The notes below the pieces were generated by a model. That model saw only the letters and a list, made by a program, of their open reading frames with translations, did not search any database and had not been told where the DNA came from. A program made the position numbers and the translations under genes. This document shows, piece by piece, positions 22,985-33,798 of a stretch of 64,000 bases of DNA. Within the stretch, counting starts at the first letter, position 1. Each line of letters starts with the position of its first letter. Origin of the DNA: Lotus japonicus (lineage: Eukaryota > Streptophyta > Magnoliopsida > Fabales > Fabaceae); assembly GCF_012489685.1 (NCBI RefSeq), contig NC_080043.1:47879127-47943126 (forward strand), given 5' to 3'.

Positions 22985-23654
22985 TCACCAATCCTCCTCC
23001 TCCTCATCGCTGCTCGACGAGTAGCTCTCCCCACTGCTCTCGGAGTCAGAGTCGGAATCCACCGTAATCATCTCGGTGTCCAAATCCATGACCTCCCTCC
23101 TCACTGTCCTGCGCACCGCCCTAGTCGAGCCGGTCTCCACATCCACCTCTCCTGTAAGAACATCCTCCTCCACCACCCTCATCAAGGGGTCCACACGGTA
23201 GCCATGCGGTGAAGAGAACGATAAGAGACGTGAGGCAGATGGGACAACAGACTCCCTCCTTGGCTGTACGAGCCTAGAGGATGACGCCACGTCGGTAGGG
23301 GCAATGGCAGTATTAGGAGGTGGCACAACAGGTGTAGCAGCAACAGAAGGCGCGATCTCCGCCCGGGTCCTCCTCAACAGAAGGTGAAGTCGAAGGTGGT
23401 GCAGGTGGTCCATGTCCAGTGCCTGGTCCACAGTGAACTGAGGGCGGCAAGTCAAAACTCTGCTCCAAACGCCGTAGCACTCCTCTCGTCAGGCGTCCTC
23501 GCTCATCCGTCCGGCCCCCCATGACCCTTCCCCTATACGTCGCCCGGTGACCAGCAACATCCATCACCCAAGCGGTGGGGGCATCCCGATCCAGCAGCTC
23601 ATATCTGATCCCCCCCGAGGGAGAGACCATCGAGAACCAGTCGGCCATCGACAT
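22985..23654 (-). pseudogene. LTR-encoded acidic-tail ORF (T2 3' LTR copy)
   Basis: The ATG at 23654-23652 directly follows CAG and opens MSMADWFSMVSPSGG, then RYELLDRDAPTAWVMDVAGH. After a Pro/Ser-rich stretch a single extra base near 23363 (CCCGGG versus CCGGG in the 5' LTR copy) shifts the frame. The downstream frame continues with SSSRLVQPRRESVVPSASR and ends in a very acidic tail (SSSSDEEEEDW, stop at 22985). Full length would be about 223 residues. The conserved N-terminal block (residues 1-55) recurs in LA, T1 and D1. I know no function; the acidic tail and basic patches suggest a nuclear or nucleic-acid-associated protein, but that is a guess. Confidence 0.6.
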
Positions 23655-23891
23655 CTGGCATCAGGCCGATCGCCCAAACACAAACATACAAACAAAGCCA
23701 AGGCGCTAGGGTCAACTCACAGAAATACGTAGATATACACTCAACATGTGATAAGGGGTATAGATATGTGTTGATATATACATATATAAACAATCCTAGC
23801 ATGTTATGGCTCTAACATTGCTTCAATAAACAAACAGCACACAATTCAAGTCAGAATGAATGTATGCGTGAAATGCACAATATGATCCGAA

Positions 23892-24121
23892 TTTGTGACG
23901 CGTTCCCGTTCGCCACAAGTGAAGCATTCCCGTTCTTCACTATGTATGAACCATTCCCGTTATTCATCCTGGATGAACCATTCCCGTTATTCATCCTTGG
24001 TGAACCATTCCCGTTATTCACCATATGATGAACCATTCCCGTTATTCATCATAAATGCAAGGTGAACCATTCCCGTTATTCACCATGATATGCACAGGTG
24101 AACCATTCCTGTTATTCACCC
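23892..24121 (-). repeat. covarying tandem hairpin array (T2 3' LTR)
   Basis: Eight units share the core CCATTCCCGTTA or a close variant, flanked by complementary arms that change together: TTGTGACG/CGCCACAA, AGTGAAG/CTTCACT, GGTGAA/TTCACC, GATGAA/TTCATC. Plus-strand order from 23892 to 24121, with spacers of 0-15 bp. Confidence 0.9.
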
Positions 24122-24210
24122 GATTGATGCAATATGGTTAGCCAAACAACGAATCGTCCTTACCACGAAAGTGTTTAGCTCACAACCCAAACTCAAAACA
24201 AACCCATGAG

Positions 24211-24412
24211 TTAGTGTCGGTCAATACAACACAACTCGGAGTAAGTGTCGGTCAATACAACACAACTCCACCCACATAATACACAAGGGTCTAGTGTCGG
24301 TCAATACAACACAGCCCGAACAACAAGAGCGCTAAGTGTCGGTCAATACAACACCGCTCCAACAACAAGAGAACCCAAGGGATTAGTGTCGGTCAATACA
24401 ACACAACTCCAC
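24211..24412 (-). repeat. tandem array of AGTGTCGGTCAATACAACAC (T2 3' LTR)
   Basis: Five copies of the invariant 20-base core start near 24213, 24246, 24293, 24333 and 24384, separated by variable 10-30 bp spacers. The core ends form a weak GTGT/ACAC pairing. Confidence 0.88.
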
Positions 24413-26563
24413 AACAAGAGTACGTAGGGTACTCGGTGACTTTCAATCATCACCATAGCTCACCTTAGTGGCTTTCCCAATTCCAAAACTCTCTAAACCC
24501 ACAACAAAGTCGACTTTTCCCCGTCTTTCGCAATCATTTCCTCCTTTAGGTTCCCTATAATTATTTGTTTAGTAAAAATGTTTCGAATTGAATTAGTCAA
24601 GTTATGAGTTTATTTCTCAAAGTCTAAGTCTCCCAAAGTCTCTAGTTTTCAAAGCTCTATCATTTTAAGTTTTCAAAGATCAACCACCCAAAATACATTT
24701 CCCGGGGTAAGTCTAAGAATTCCAACTTAGGGCTAAGTCTCAAACCCCACATTTGGACTTGCCTGGGGTTGTTCATCCAACCCGAAATATCAAAGATCAC
24801 CAGATCAATGAATCTCCACTCCGAAATTGCGTCAAAACGCACAATTCATCACAACATCAACATCATAAGTTATGAAAACATTCATAACAATAAACCATCA
24901 TCATAATCAATATCATAGTAAAGCATAAGTCGAATTTATCGACGCCTATCATGCAATCATAGCTAATATGGTAAGTTGCCCTAACCTCGAGCTGTTCCAG
25001 CTTCGCAAACAAAGTTTTCCTCAAACAATTGCTATGAGTATTCCAAAGTTCCTTCAACTGAACCTCGGAGAAAACAAAGCAGAAACCAAACAAAATCGAT
25101 TAGTTCGATCGCAATACAATACATAAACGATAGACAAAGCATTAAAGCTTCAGAATACAACAATCGGGTACGAAAAGACAAGTTTTCGAAAACGAAAAAC
25201 TTCCCCCCTAAAGGAAATAACCCACGGCCTCAAAGGAAAAAGGGCTTCGACTCTTTTTCTTCGATCAAATCTGTTTACAAGGTAGTTTTAGGGTAAAACT
25301 AAGGGAAAGAAACTGTCAGAACAATTTTCGGACAATCGGGTCGAAATACGACGATCCAGGGGCATTTTGGTCCAAAATAAAGGCTCAAAACTTCAAAGTT
25401 ATCAGTTCTGAAAACAAATTTGACAGCAATGATCCTCATGACATCCGTGACAACAAATCCTAAAGGCACGAAGTCAGATTACAGCTTTTAGACAATAAAG
25501 TTTCGAAATGTGAGACAAAAAGGGTTTTGAATCAGTTTTTCAGATCCTTGACAACAGGATCACAATCAGCGATTACTGACAGAGGTTTTAGGCTCTTGGG
25601 AACCTAGGGAACAAACCCCAACCAAGAAATCAAAGAAATCGGGAAATTTTAGAAAAAGCTCAAAACTGTGAGCACAGAAACGACTTCAGAAACTCAGCAG
25701 AAACAGTAATCAGAGGTAGGATTCATGCTAGTTACCTCAATACCTAGAAGTAGGGACGAACTGCACGAAGATTGGTCAAGTTTTCGCGAAAATCTCTTCT
25801 CCCCCCAAGCTCCTCAAACTCGCGGCCCCAAGAGAGTGAAATGGCAACATTTTTGCTTTTTCGAGCTATTTATAGGCGGGTGAAATCGCGGGAAAATGAA
25901 AATTTCGCGATTCTGATTTTTGCAGCACGTTCACCGAAGAATTCTAAGAGAGATTCTGGCGTCAGAATTCCAGAACTCAAAACAATTATTTAGGATTTGG
26001 GAAAAAGATATCCAAAATCCCAAAAGCGGTGTAAGTTAATCTGTCCGAAAAACTACTTTTTGCTGTGATGCTCAAACGACAAAACATCCTACTGAAGAAA
26101 GATTGGAAACGTCGAAACAAATCTGGCATTGCGGACGGAATCTTCGTTAGAAGTCCCGAATAGAAAAAGTCTTCATCCATCGCTCGAATCTAAGGTTTCG
26201 AAGCAAAGAAATTAGCGTCGGCGGACTTCCGAAAAGTAAATACTATCGTGCGTACAGTCCAGAGTTCCGAAATGAAACGCTGGTCGATGGAAAAATAAAG
26301 AGAATCTTTAAATTTTCCGAGAGTTCGAAATCTCACTTAAAACGTTACTCTAAGGGCGAATTAGCCTATTCTGGACACGCTCGCCATAAGGCAAGTGTGC
26401 AGACGACTCGCACTAACTCCGAAAACGACTACGCAACATTCCTCAAGCAATTCCTGAACTTTCTTCTTCATTAATCTTTCTCAAATATCAAACTCCTGTC
26501 ACGCTTACACTGATTCTACGCGTGAGTCGGAAACTAATTTGTTCTGAAAATCCAGGTCTTACA

Positions 26564-26575
26564 ATACTCCCCTCC
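26564..26575 (-). other. T2 polypurine tract
   Basis: The minus strand reads GAGGGGAGTAT immediately before the 3' LTR (plus ATACTCCCCTCC), as in T1. Confidence 0.85.
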
Positions 26576-26600
26576 AAAAAGAAAGTTTCGTCCTCGAAAC

Positions 26601-27144
26601 TCAGAGTTCAGCAAAAAGTCCGGGGTACAGTTCCTTAATCTTATCTTCCAATTCCCATGTAGCATCTCCCGTATCCTTGTTCCATATCACCTTTACCAAC
26701 GAAATCTGCTTTCCCCTCAGCTGTTTCACTCTTCTATCCCCAATACTCACTGGCGGTGCCTCAAAGGTCAAATCATCCTTCAGTTCAACGTTGTCTGGCT
26801 CGATTACATGAGTCGGATCTGGAATGTACTTCCTCAACTGCGACACATGAAATACATCATGAATGTTGGAAAGAAATGGTGGTAGTGCAATCTGATACGC
26901 AACTGGTCCAACACGTCGAGTGATTTGATAAGGCCCAATATATTTGGCGTAAGCTTCCTTGACTTAGTAGCTCGTCCAACCCCCGTAGTCTGAGTAACTC
27001 GTAGAAACACATGGTCACCTTCCTCAAACTCTAGGGTTCTACGTCTCTGATCAGCATAACTCTTCTATCTGCTCTGTGAAGCTCTCATCTGTTCTCGAAT
27101 CTGCTTAACCTTCTCAGTCGTCTGTTGCAGCATTTCTGGCCCAA
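26601..27144 (-). pseudogene. T2 integrase C-terminus and chromodomain-like tail
   Basis: The minus frame 26846-26601 reads SQLRKYIPDPTHVIEPDNVE and ends ATWELEDKIKELYPGLFAEL, the tail of a chromovirus integrase. Upstream (to 27144) the GPYQITRRVGPVAYQIALPP and TLEFEEGDHVFLRV segments are present but in shifted frames, with a stop where CAG has become TAG near 27066 and small indels near 26950. The stop of the full polyprotein is at 26601. Confidence 0.88.
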
Positions 27145-28839
27145 TCACAAACTCTCCCCATCTTGATACCAACACAACGGTGTCCTACACTTTCGACCAT
27201 ACAAAGCTTCATACGGTGCCATCCCAATGCTCGCATGAAAACTATTGTTGTAGGTGAATTCAACCAATGGCAGAAGATCATCCCAGCTTCCTCTGTTATC
27301 TAACACACAAGCCCGTAGTAGATCCTCTAGCCACTGAATAGTTCTCTCAGTTTGCCCATTAGTTTGTGGATGATACGCCGAACTCAGCCTCAGCTTGGTT
27401 CCTAACGCATCATGAAGAGCTCCCCAAAAGTACGAAGTAAACTTCGGATCCCGATCAGAAACAATGCTTGTTGGAACTCCATGTAGTCTCACAATCTCCG
27501 CCACATAAATCTTAGCCAACTTCTCTACATTGTAGGTAGTTCTCACTGGCAGAAAATGCGCTGACTTGGTCAAACGATCCACAATCACCCAAATCGAATC
27601 GTGTCTCTGTTGTGTTCTTGGCAAAGCCACCACAAAATCCATGGATATACTATCCCATTTCCACTCTGGCACGTCTAAACTCTGTAGCATACCAGCAGGT
27701 CTTTGATGTTCCACCTTCGCCTTCTGACAAGTCAAACATGCAGCGACATACTCAGCCACTTGTTTCTTCATTCCTGGCCACCAGAAATTCAGTTTCAAAT
27801 CTTGATACATCTTTGTCATCCCCGGATGAATACTCCATTTGCTCTTGTGCCCTTCATCCATGATTAGCCTTCTCAATTCCGGATTGTTGGGTACACAAAC
27901 TCTGTCCTTGCATCTTAAGATATCATCAGTTCCGATCTTGAATTCCGGGTCTTTCCCTTGAATTACCAAGTTCCTCTTCTCCAGCAGAAACTCATCTTGC
28001 AGTTGTTGCTCTCTAATCTCTTCCATCAGTCCACTGGCAATTCTGATCATTCCGAACTTCAACTTTCCCTCAGACGATGTCACACCTAAGCTCATATCTC
28101 GAAATTGTTCCAGCAACTCCAGCTCTTTAACCATCATTGACGAGACATGCATCTTTCTGCTCAAAGCATCAGCAACTACATTCGCCTTCCCAGGGTGATA
28201 TTGCAACGTAAACTCATAGTCCTTGATGAACCCCATCCATCTTCGTTGCCTCATGTTCAGCTCCTTCTGATCAAACAGGTATTTAAGGCTCTTGTGATCG
28301 CTAAATATCGTGAAAGTACAACCATAGAGATAATGCCTCCAGATCTTCAGCGAAAACACAATGGCAGCTAACTCCAGATCGTGAGTCGGATAGTTCCTCT
28401 CGTGAGTCTTCAACTGTCTCGAAGCATAAGCCACCACCTTTCGATGTTGCATCAGCACACATCCCAAGCCTTGATACGAAGCATCACAATAAACTTCATA
28501 TGGTTCCTCTGGTTGCGGCAAAATAAGCACAGGTGACGTCGTCAAACGTTCCTTCAGAGTCTGAAAACTTGATTCACACGCCTCAGTCCATGCAAAAGGT
28601 TGATCCTTCCTCGTCAATTGAGTCAAAGGTCCAACGATCTTGGCAAATCCCTCAATGAAGCGTCTATAGTACCCAGCTAAACCCACAAAACTTCTGATTT
28701 CTGTCACCGTCTTCGGCTGTTCCCAAGCCAAAACAGTCTCTACTTTCGCCGGATCCACAGCTATGCCTTCCTTTGAGATAACATGGCCTAAGAAATTGAC
28801 TTCCTCCAGCCAGAATTCACACTTGGAAGGGGTTCGCAT
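27145..28839 (-). pseudogene. T2 reverse transcriptase end, RNase H and integrase core
   Basis: A 564-codon open stretch. It starts at the RT segment [20 protein letters not shown], then RNase H ([41 protein letters not shown]), integrase zinc finger ([14 protein letters not shown]) and catalytic core ([32 protein letters not shown] with its Glu). A one-base loss after DGESL ends the frame at 27145, and an extra G near 28830 disconnects it from the upstream RT. It is the best preserved pol copy in the window and was used as reference for the lesions in T1. Confidence 0.92.
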
Positions 28840-30015
28840 ACAACTTCTTCTCTCTCAACACTTGTAAAACTTGGCGCAAATGTCCTTCATGTTCCGTCGC
28901 GTCCTTCGAATATATTAGTATATCATCAATAAACACCACCACAAACCGATCTAAGAATTCATGAAAGATGCGGTTCATGTAATCCATAAAGTAGCAGGTG
29001 CATTTGTCACTCCAAACGGCATCACTAGGTACTCATAGTGTCCGTAGCGTGTTCTGAATGCAGTCTTTGGTATATCCTCAGTCTTCACCCTGATCTGATG
29101 ATAACCTGACTTCAAATCTATCTTGGAAAATACAGCAGCCCCTCGTAACTGATCCATCAAATCATCTATCCTCGGCAACGGGTATCGGTTCTTGATCGTA
29201 GCTTTGTTCAGTTGTCGATAATCCACACACAATCTCGACCTTCCGTCTTTCTTCTTGACTAACAACACTGTCGCTCCCCACGGTGAAACACTTGGTCGAA
29301 GGAATCCTTTTGCCGAAAGATCCTCCAACTGAGACTTCAACTCCACTAACTCCGCAGGTGCCATACGGTAAGGTGCAATCGAAATCGGTCCAGTTCCGGG
29401 TACAATGTCGATCACAAACTCTACATCGCGTACAGGCGGTAGTCCAGGTACATCTCCAGGAAAAACATCCGCAAAATCTCGAACCACCGGAATACCATGA
29501 ATATCTGATTCCTTCTTCCCCTCCAGACTTAGCAACGAAAAGTACTTCTGAGTGCCCTCGCTCAACGATGCACTAATGTGGTTAATAGAAAGATACTCGA
29601 AAAGATCCGAGTCTGGGAACACCACTTTCTTTCGACTACAGTCCAAAAGACAATGGTAATGGGATAACCAATCCATCCCTAGGATTACATCTAGGTTTTT
29701 AAGGGGTAGACATACTAGGTTGGCATGAAAAGTTCTATCTTTATATACTACTGAACAGTGCAAGCATGCGGCATTAGCAATTAGAGTCCTAGCAGGTGTA
29801 GTTACCATAAGATCAAAGCTCAAAGTAGTAATAGGTAGATGCAGTCTTCATACGCAATCCTTAGAGACAAATGAATGAGTTGCACCAGAATCAAAGAGTA
29901 CAGTTAGAAGATTACCGTCAATTTCACATTCCCCTCTGATCAACCCATCAGCTCCTTCAGCCTCTTCTCCATCCATTGTATACACTCTTCCCTTTGCCAC
30001 CGGGCACTTCCCACT
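28840..30015 (-). pseudogene. T2 protease and reverse transcriptase N-terminal half
   Basis: The protease active site LFDSGATHSF lies near 29895-29925, and the frame 29823-28975 follows after a TGA near 29852. It holds the flap-type region ([19 protein letters not shown]), the RT fingers ([40 protein letters not shown]) and palm ([15 protein letters not shown]). One base is lost within [10 protein letters not shown] near 28990, so the following FIDD box at about 28922-28935 is out of frame. Upstream the sequence continues as a gag-protease linker (VAKGRVYTMDGEEAEG) and stops at about 30015, where LTR sequence begins. The gag and zinc knuckle are deleted. Confidence 0.88.
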
Positions 30016-30078
30016 AACTGACGATCAGAGCTCTACACAAAAAATGTCGCTAGTCCTAACCTACCCTCCCAGCTCAGC

Positions 30079-30701
30079 TCACCAATCCTCCTCCTCCTCA
30101 TCGCTGCTCGGCGAGTAGCTCTCCCCACTGCTCTCGGAGTCAGAGTCGGAATCCACCGTAATCATCTCGGTGTCCAAATCCATGACCTCCCTCCTCACTG
30201 TCCTGCGCACCGCCCTAGTCGAACCGGTCTCCACATCCACCTCTCCTGTAAGAACATCCTCCTCCACCACCATCATCAAGGGGTCCACACGGTAGCCATG
30301 CGGTGAAGAGAAAGATAAGAGACGTGAGGCAGATGGGACAACAGACTCCCTCCTCGGTTGTACGAGCCTAGAGGACGACGCCACGTCGGTAGGGGCAATG
30401 GCAGTAGCAGGAGGTGGCACAACAGGTGTAGCAGCAACAGCAGGCGCGATCTCCGCCGGGTCCTCCTCAACAGAAGGTGAAGTCGAAGGTGGTGCAGGTG
30501 GTCCATGTCCAGTGCCTGGTCCATAGTGAACTGAGGGCGGCAAGTCAAAACTCAGCTCCATACGCCGTAGCAATCCTCTCGTCAGGCGTCCGGTGACCAG
30601 CAACTTCCATCACCCAAGCGGTGGGGGCATCCCGATCCAGCAGCTCATATCTGATCCCCCCCCGAGGGAGAGACCATCGAGAATCAGTCGGCCATCGACA
30701 T
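30079..30701 (-). pseudogene. LTR-encoded acidic-tail ORF (T2 5' LTR copy)
   Basis: The start region (ATG at 30701-30699 after CAG) matches the 3' LTR copy, but the G-run after SPS is eight long instead of seven, which shifts the frame. About 45 bp coding for THRTTYRGRVMxDRT is also missing near 30590. From 30603 to 30079 the frame is open for 174 codons: LTRGLLRRMELSFDLPPSVH, a Pro-rich segment, SSSRLVQPRRESVVPSASR and the acidic end SPSSDEEEEDW. It confirms that the C-terminal half reads as one frame when the extra base of the other copy is absent. Confidence 0.6.
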
Positions 30702-30939
30702 CTGGCAGCAGGCCGACCGCCCAAACACAAACATACAAACAAAGCCAAGGCGCTAGGGTCAACTCACAGAAATACGTAGATATACACTCAACATGTGATA
30801 TGGGGTATAGATATGTGTTGATATATACATATATAAACAATCCTAGCATGTTATGGCTCTAACGTTGCTTCAATAAACAAACAGCACACAATTCAAGTCA
30901 GAATGAATGTATGCGTGAAATGCACAATATGATCCGGAT

Positions 30940-31168
30940 TTGTGACGCGTTCCCGTTCGCCACAAGTGAAGCATTCCCGTTCTTCACTATGGATGAACCA
31001 TTCCCGTTATTCATCCTGGATGAACCATTCCCATTATTCATCCTTGGTGAACCATTCCCGTTATTCACTATATGATGAACCATTCCCGTTATTCATCATA
31101 AATGCAAGGTGAACCATTCCCGTTATTCACCATGATATGCACAGGTGAACCATTCCCGTTATTCACCC
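30940..31168 (-). repeat. covarying tandem hairpin array (T2 5' LTR)
   Basis: Same eight-unit array as 23892-24121. One unit that is imperfect there (GTATGAA/TTCATCC) is perfect here (GGATGAA/TTCATCC), and one core reads CCATTCCCATTA. Confidence 0.9.
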
Positions 31169-31257
31169 GATTGATGCAATATGGTTAGCCAAACAACGAA
31201 TCGTCCTTACCACGAAAGTGTTTAGCTCACAACCCAAACTCAAAACAAACCCATGAG

Positions 31258-31459
31258 TTAGTGTCGGTCAATACAACACAACTCGGAGTAAGTGTCGGTC
31301 AATACAACACAACTCCACCCACAGAATACACAAGGGTCTAGTGTCGGTCAATACAACACAGCCCGAACAACAAGAGCGCTAAGTGTCGGTCAATACAACA
31401 CTGCTCCAACAACAAGAGAACCCATGGGATTAGTGTCGGTCAATACAACACAACCCCAC
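31258..31459 (-). repeat. tandem array of AGTGTCGGTCAATACAACAC (T2 5' LTR)
   Basis: Five copies with the same order and spacers as 24211-24412, with a few spacer substitutions and no core change. Confidence 0.88.
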
Positions 31460-32683
31460 AACAAGAGTACTTAGGGTACTCGGTGACTTTCAATCATCAC
31501 CATAGCTCACCTTAGTGGCTTTCCCAATTCCAAAACTCTCCAAACCCCCAACAAAGTCGACTTTTCCCCGTCTTTCGCAATCATTTCCTCCTTTAGGTTC
31601 CCTATAATTATTTGTTTAGTAAAAATGTTTCGAATTGAATTAGTCAAGTTATGAGTTTATTTCTCAAAGTCTAAGTCTCCCAAAGTCTCTAGTTTTCAAA
31701 GCTCTATCGTTCTAAGTTTTCAAAGATCAAACACCCAAAATACATTTCCCGGGGAAAGTCTAAGAATTCCAACTTAGGGCTAAGTCTCAAACCCCACATT
31801 TGGACTTGCCTGGGGTTGTTCATCCAACCCGAAATATCAAAGATCACCAGATCAATGAATCTCCACTCCGAAATTGCGTCAAAACGCACAATTCATCACA
31901 ACATCAACATCATAAGTTATGAAAACATTCATAACAATAAACCATCATCATAATCAATATCATAGTAAAGCATAAGTCGAATTTATCGACGCCTATCATG
32001 CAATCATAGCTAATATGGTAAGTTGCCCTAACCTCGAGCTGTTCCAACTTCGCAAACAAAGTTTTCCTCAAACAATTGCTCTGAGTATTCCAAAGTTCCT
32101 TCAACTGAACCTCGAAGAAAACAAAGCAGAAACCAAACAAAATCGATTAGTTCGATCGCAATACAATACATAAACGATAGACAAAGCATTAAAGCTTCAG
32201 AATACAACAATCGGGTACGAAAAGACAAGTTTTCGAAAACGAAAAACTTCCCCCCTAAAGGAAATAACCCACGGCCTCAAAAGAAAAAGGACTTCTGTAA
32301 CACCCCGATTTCCAGGTGTCACTTTAGTAACCAAAAATAGACTTTACGCTGAAAACAGGTAATTTTTTTTTCCGTTTGATTCCTTTTAAATCAAGCAATA
32401 GAGAAATAAAGACATAACCCCAACACTAACTAACCAATATACAAATATATACACATGTACCACCTCAGCTGCACTCTCCCGTCACGCGCACTCGCAGTGA
32501 CTCCAAAGTAGTGTGCCCGTAGGCAAATAGTTACAGATCCAGATGTGTGAGTGAGAAAATCATAATTACAAACCACTAGGAGGAAGTCGGCCTCAAAATG
32601 GCCTAAGCAAAGACCCCTATGGTCCGACTGACTCACTGTGATCCCTCAGTAAGAGAACCACACAAAAGCCATGCGTCGGGAAC

Positions 32684-32926
32684 CTACCCTGTCCCAAAAT
32701 ATGAATGACGAATCAGAGCTATTACAGTAACAACTAACTCAAAAGGCTCTAACCACCCATAACCCACACTACTATCATCGACCCTCCCTCGAACAGTCAT
32801 GAAGTCCGGGTCCTCGTCGAAAGCTTCAGTAATAGTCGTTCCGCTCCGGGTCTTTCCCGCACAACGAATCATCACGAACCGGCTGACGGACGCCTGGCAG
32901 CAGGCCGACCGCCCAAGCACAAACAT
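32684..32926 (-). pseudogene. diverged LTR-encoded ORF (T3 copy 1)
   Basis: The region after CTGCCAG, where T1 and T2 have ATG, begins GCGTCCGTC, so the usual start codon is lost. The frame is open from an upstream ATG at 32926 and reads ASVSRFVMIRCAGKTRSGTT, ITEAFDEDPDFMTVRGRVDD, to a stop at 32684 (80 codons). It keeps RF..M and RGRV motifs of the T2 frame but no acidic tail. Probably decayed or a different product; low certainty. Confidence 0.35.
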
Positions 32927-33184
32927 ACAAACAAAGCCAAGGCGCTAGGGTCAACTTACAGAATACAATAGATATACAATCAACATGCGATAAAAGGGGT
33001 ATATATATATGTTGTATATACATACATATCAGTTATGTATTGCCTACCCTAAGGTATATACATAGCATGTTATCGAATCTCTTACACAATTCAATCACCA
33101 AAACACGTAACAATGTTAATCAACATCAAATCATAATAAGATGCATTGTGTCACTGCAGAATATGCTGACACAAACCCGAATAA

Positions 33185-33345
33185 CGTCACTCTGCTTGGC
33201 GACGGAACAAATCAACAACGTCACTCTGCTTGGCGACGGAACAAGTCAACGACGTCACTCTGCTTGGCGACGGGACAAATCAACGACGTCACTCTGCTTG
33301 GCGACGGGACAAATCAACGACGTCACTCTGCTTGGCGACGGGACA
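33185..33345 (-). repeat. 34-bp tandem array with inverted arms (T3 3' LTR)
   Basis: Five copies start at 33185, 33219, 33253, 33287 and 33321, exactly 34 bp apart. Each core has CGTCAC, TCTGCTTG, GCGACG, arms that pair at five of six positions. Translated open frames here (LGDGTNQRRHSAWRRDK) are only the repeat in two frames. Confidence 0.9.
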
Positions 33346-33683
33346 AACCAATGGTATTGCCACTTATAGGCTGGGCACCTCGAGACGGTCGTAACACTGG
33401 CCTCGTGTTTAACCATTTCTGCTCGGGCGTCGCTTATCACCTTTGGCTATAGTCAAGACGATACAAACTCTACATGGTTTGACCATTTCTGCTTGCTATG
33501 CCGAACATCAACAGGCACGATGCAACTCTACATGGATGATCGTTACCTCCTGTTGTGCCAGATATAGTCAGGACCGATTCAACTCTGCATGGCTGATCGT
33601 TACTTCCTGTTATACCGAAGTACTCTGCTTGGCACTTCATCGCGTATATGCACGTGTGCAATATGATTATCAAAACCAGAGTC

Positions 33684-33798
33684 AGTGTCGGTCAATACAA
33701 CACGACTTGGAGTTAGTGTCGGTCAATACAACACAACCCCCACCACAAAACCCACAAACAAAACCCAGAGTCTGTGCCGGTCAATACAACACGACTCG
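33684..33798 (-). repeat. tandem array of GTGTCGGTCAATACAACAC (T3 3' LTR)
   Basis: Three copies of the same core as in T1, T2 and T4; the third carries GTGCCGGTC instead of GTGTCGGTC. Confidence 0.85.

Larger units (their letters stand above)
22518..26563 (-). repeat. T2 3' LTR
   Basis: This intact 4046-bp LTR starts TGTAACACCCC and ends CAGGTCTTACA in plus-strand order. In sense order it has a TATA box (TATAAATA complement near 25868-25877), a GAG/GTAACT site near 25733, two tandem arrays and an LTR reading frame. Stretches between these hold nothing else I recognise. Confidence 0.95.
30016..32295 (-). repeat. T2 5' LTR, first part (left end deleted)
   Basis: Homologous to about 22923-25275 of the 3' LTR. 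It begins inside the LTR at AACTGACGATCAGAGC, where a deletion fused it to pol, and is interrupted at 32295 by T3 (duplication ACTTC at 32291-32295 and 42964-42968). Confidence 0.92.

Noticed and set aside
23892..24412. Regularly spaced repeats resembling a CRISPR array
   Set aside because: They lie inside LTRs of plant retrotransposons, spacers are short, variable in length and repeated between copies, and no cas genes exist here.
24245..24427. ORF with repeated SVGQYNTA (also 31292-31474)
   Set aside because: Translation of the AGTGTCGGTCAATACAACAC array.
33040..33452. Plus-strand ORFs with repeated LGDGTNQ / RRHSAWRRDK (also at 40044-40456)
   Set aside because: They are translations of the 34-bp array in two frames, antisense to the element.
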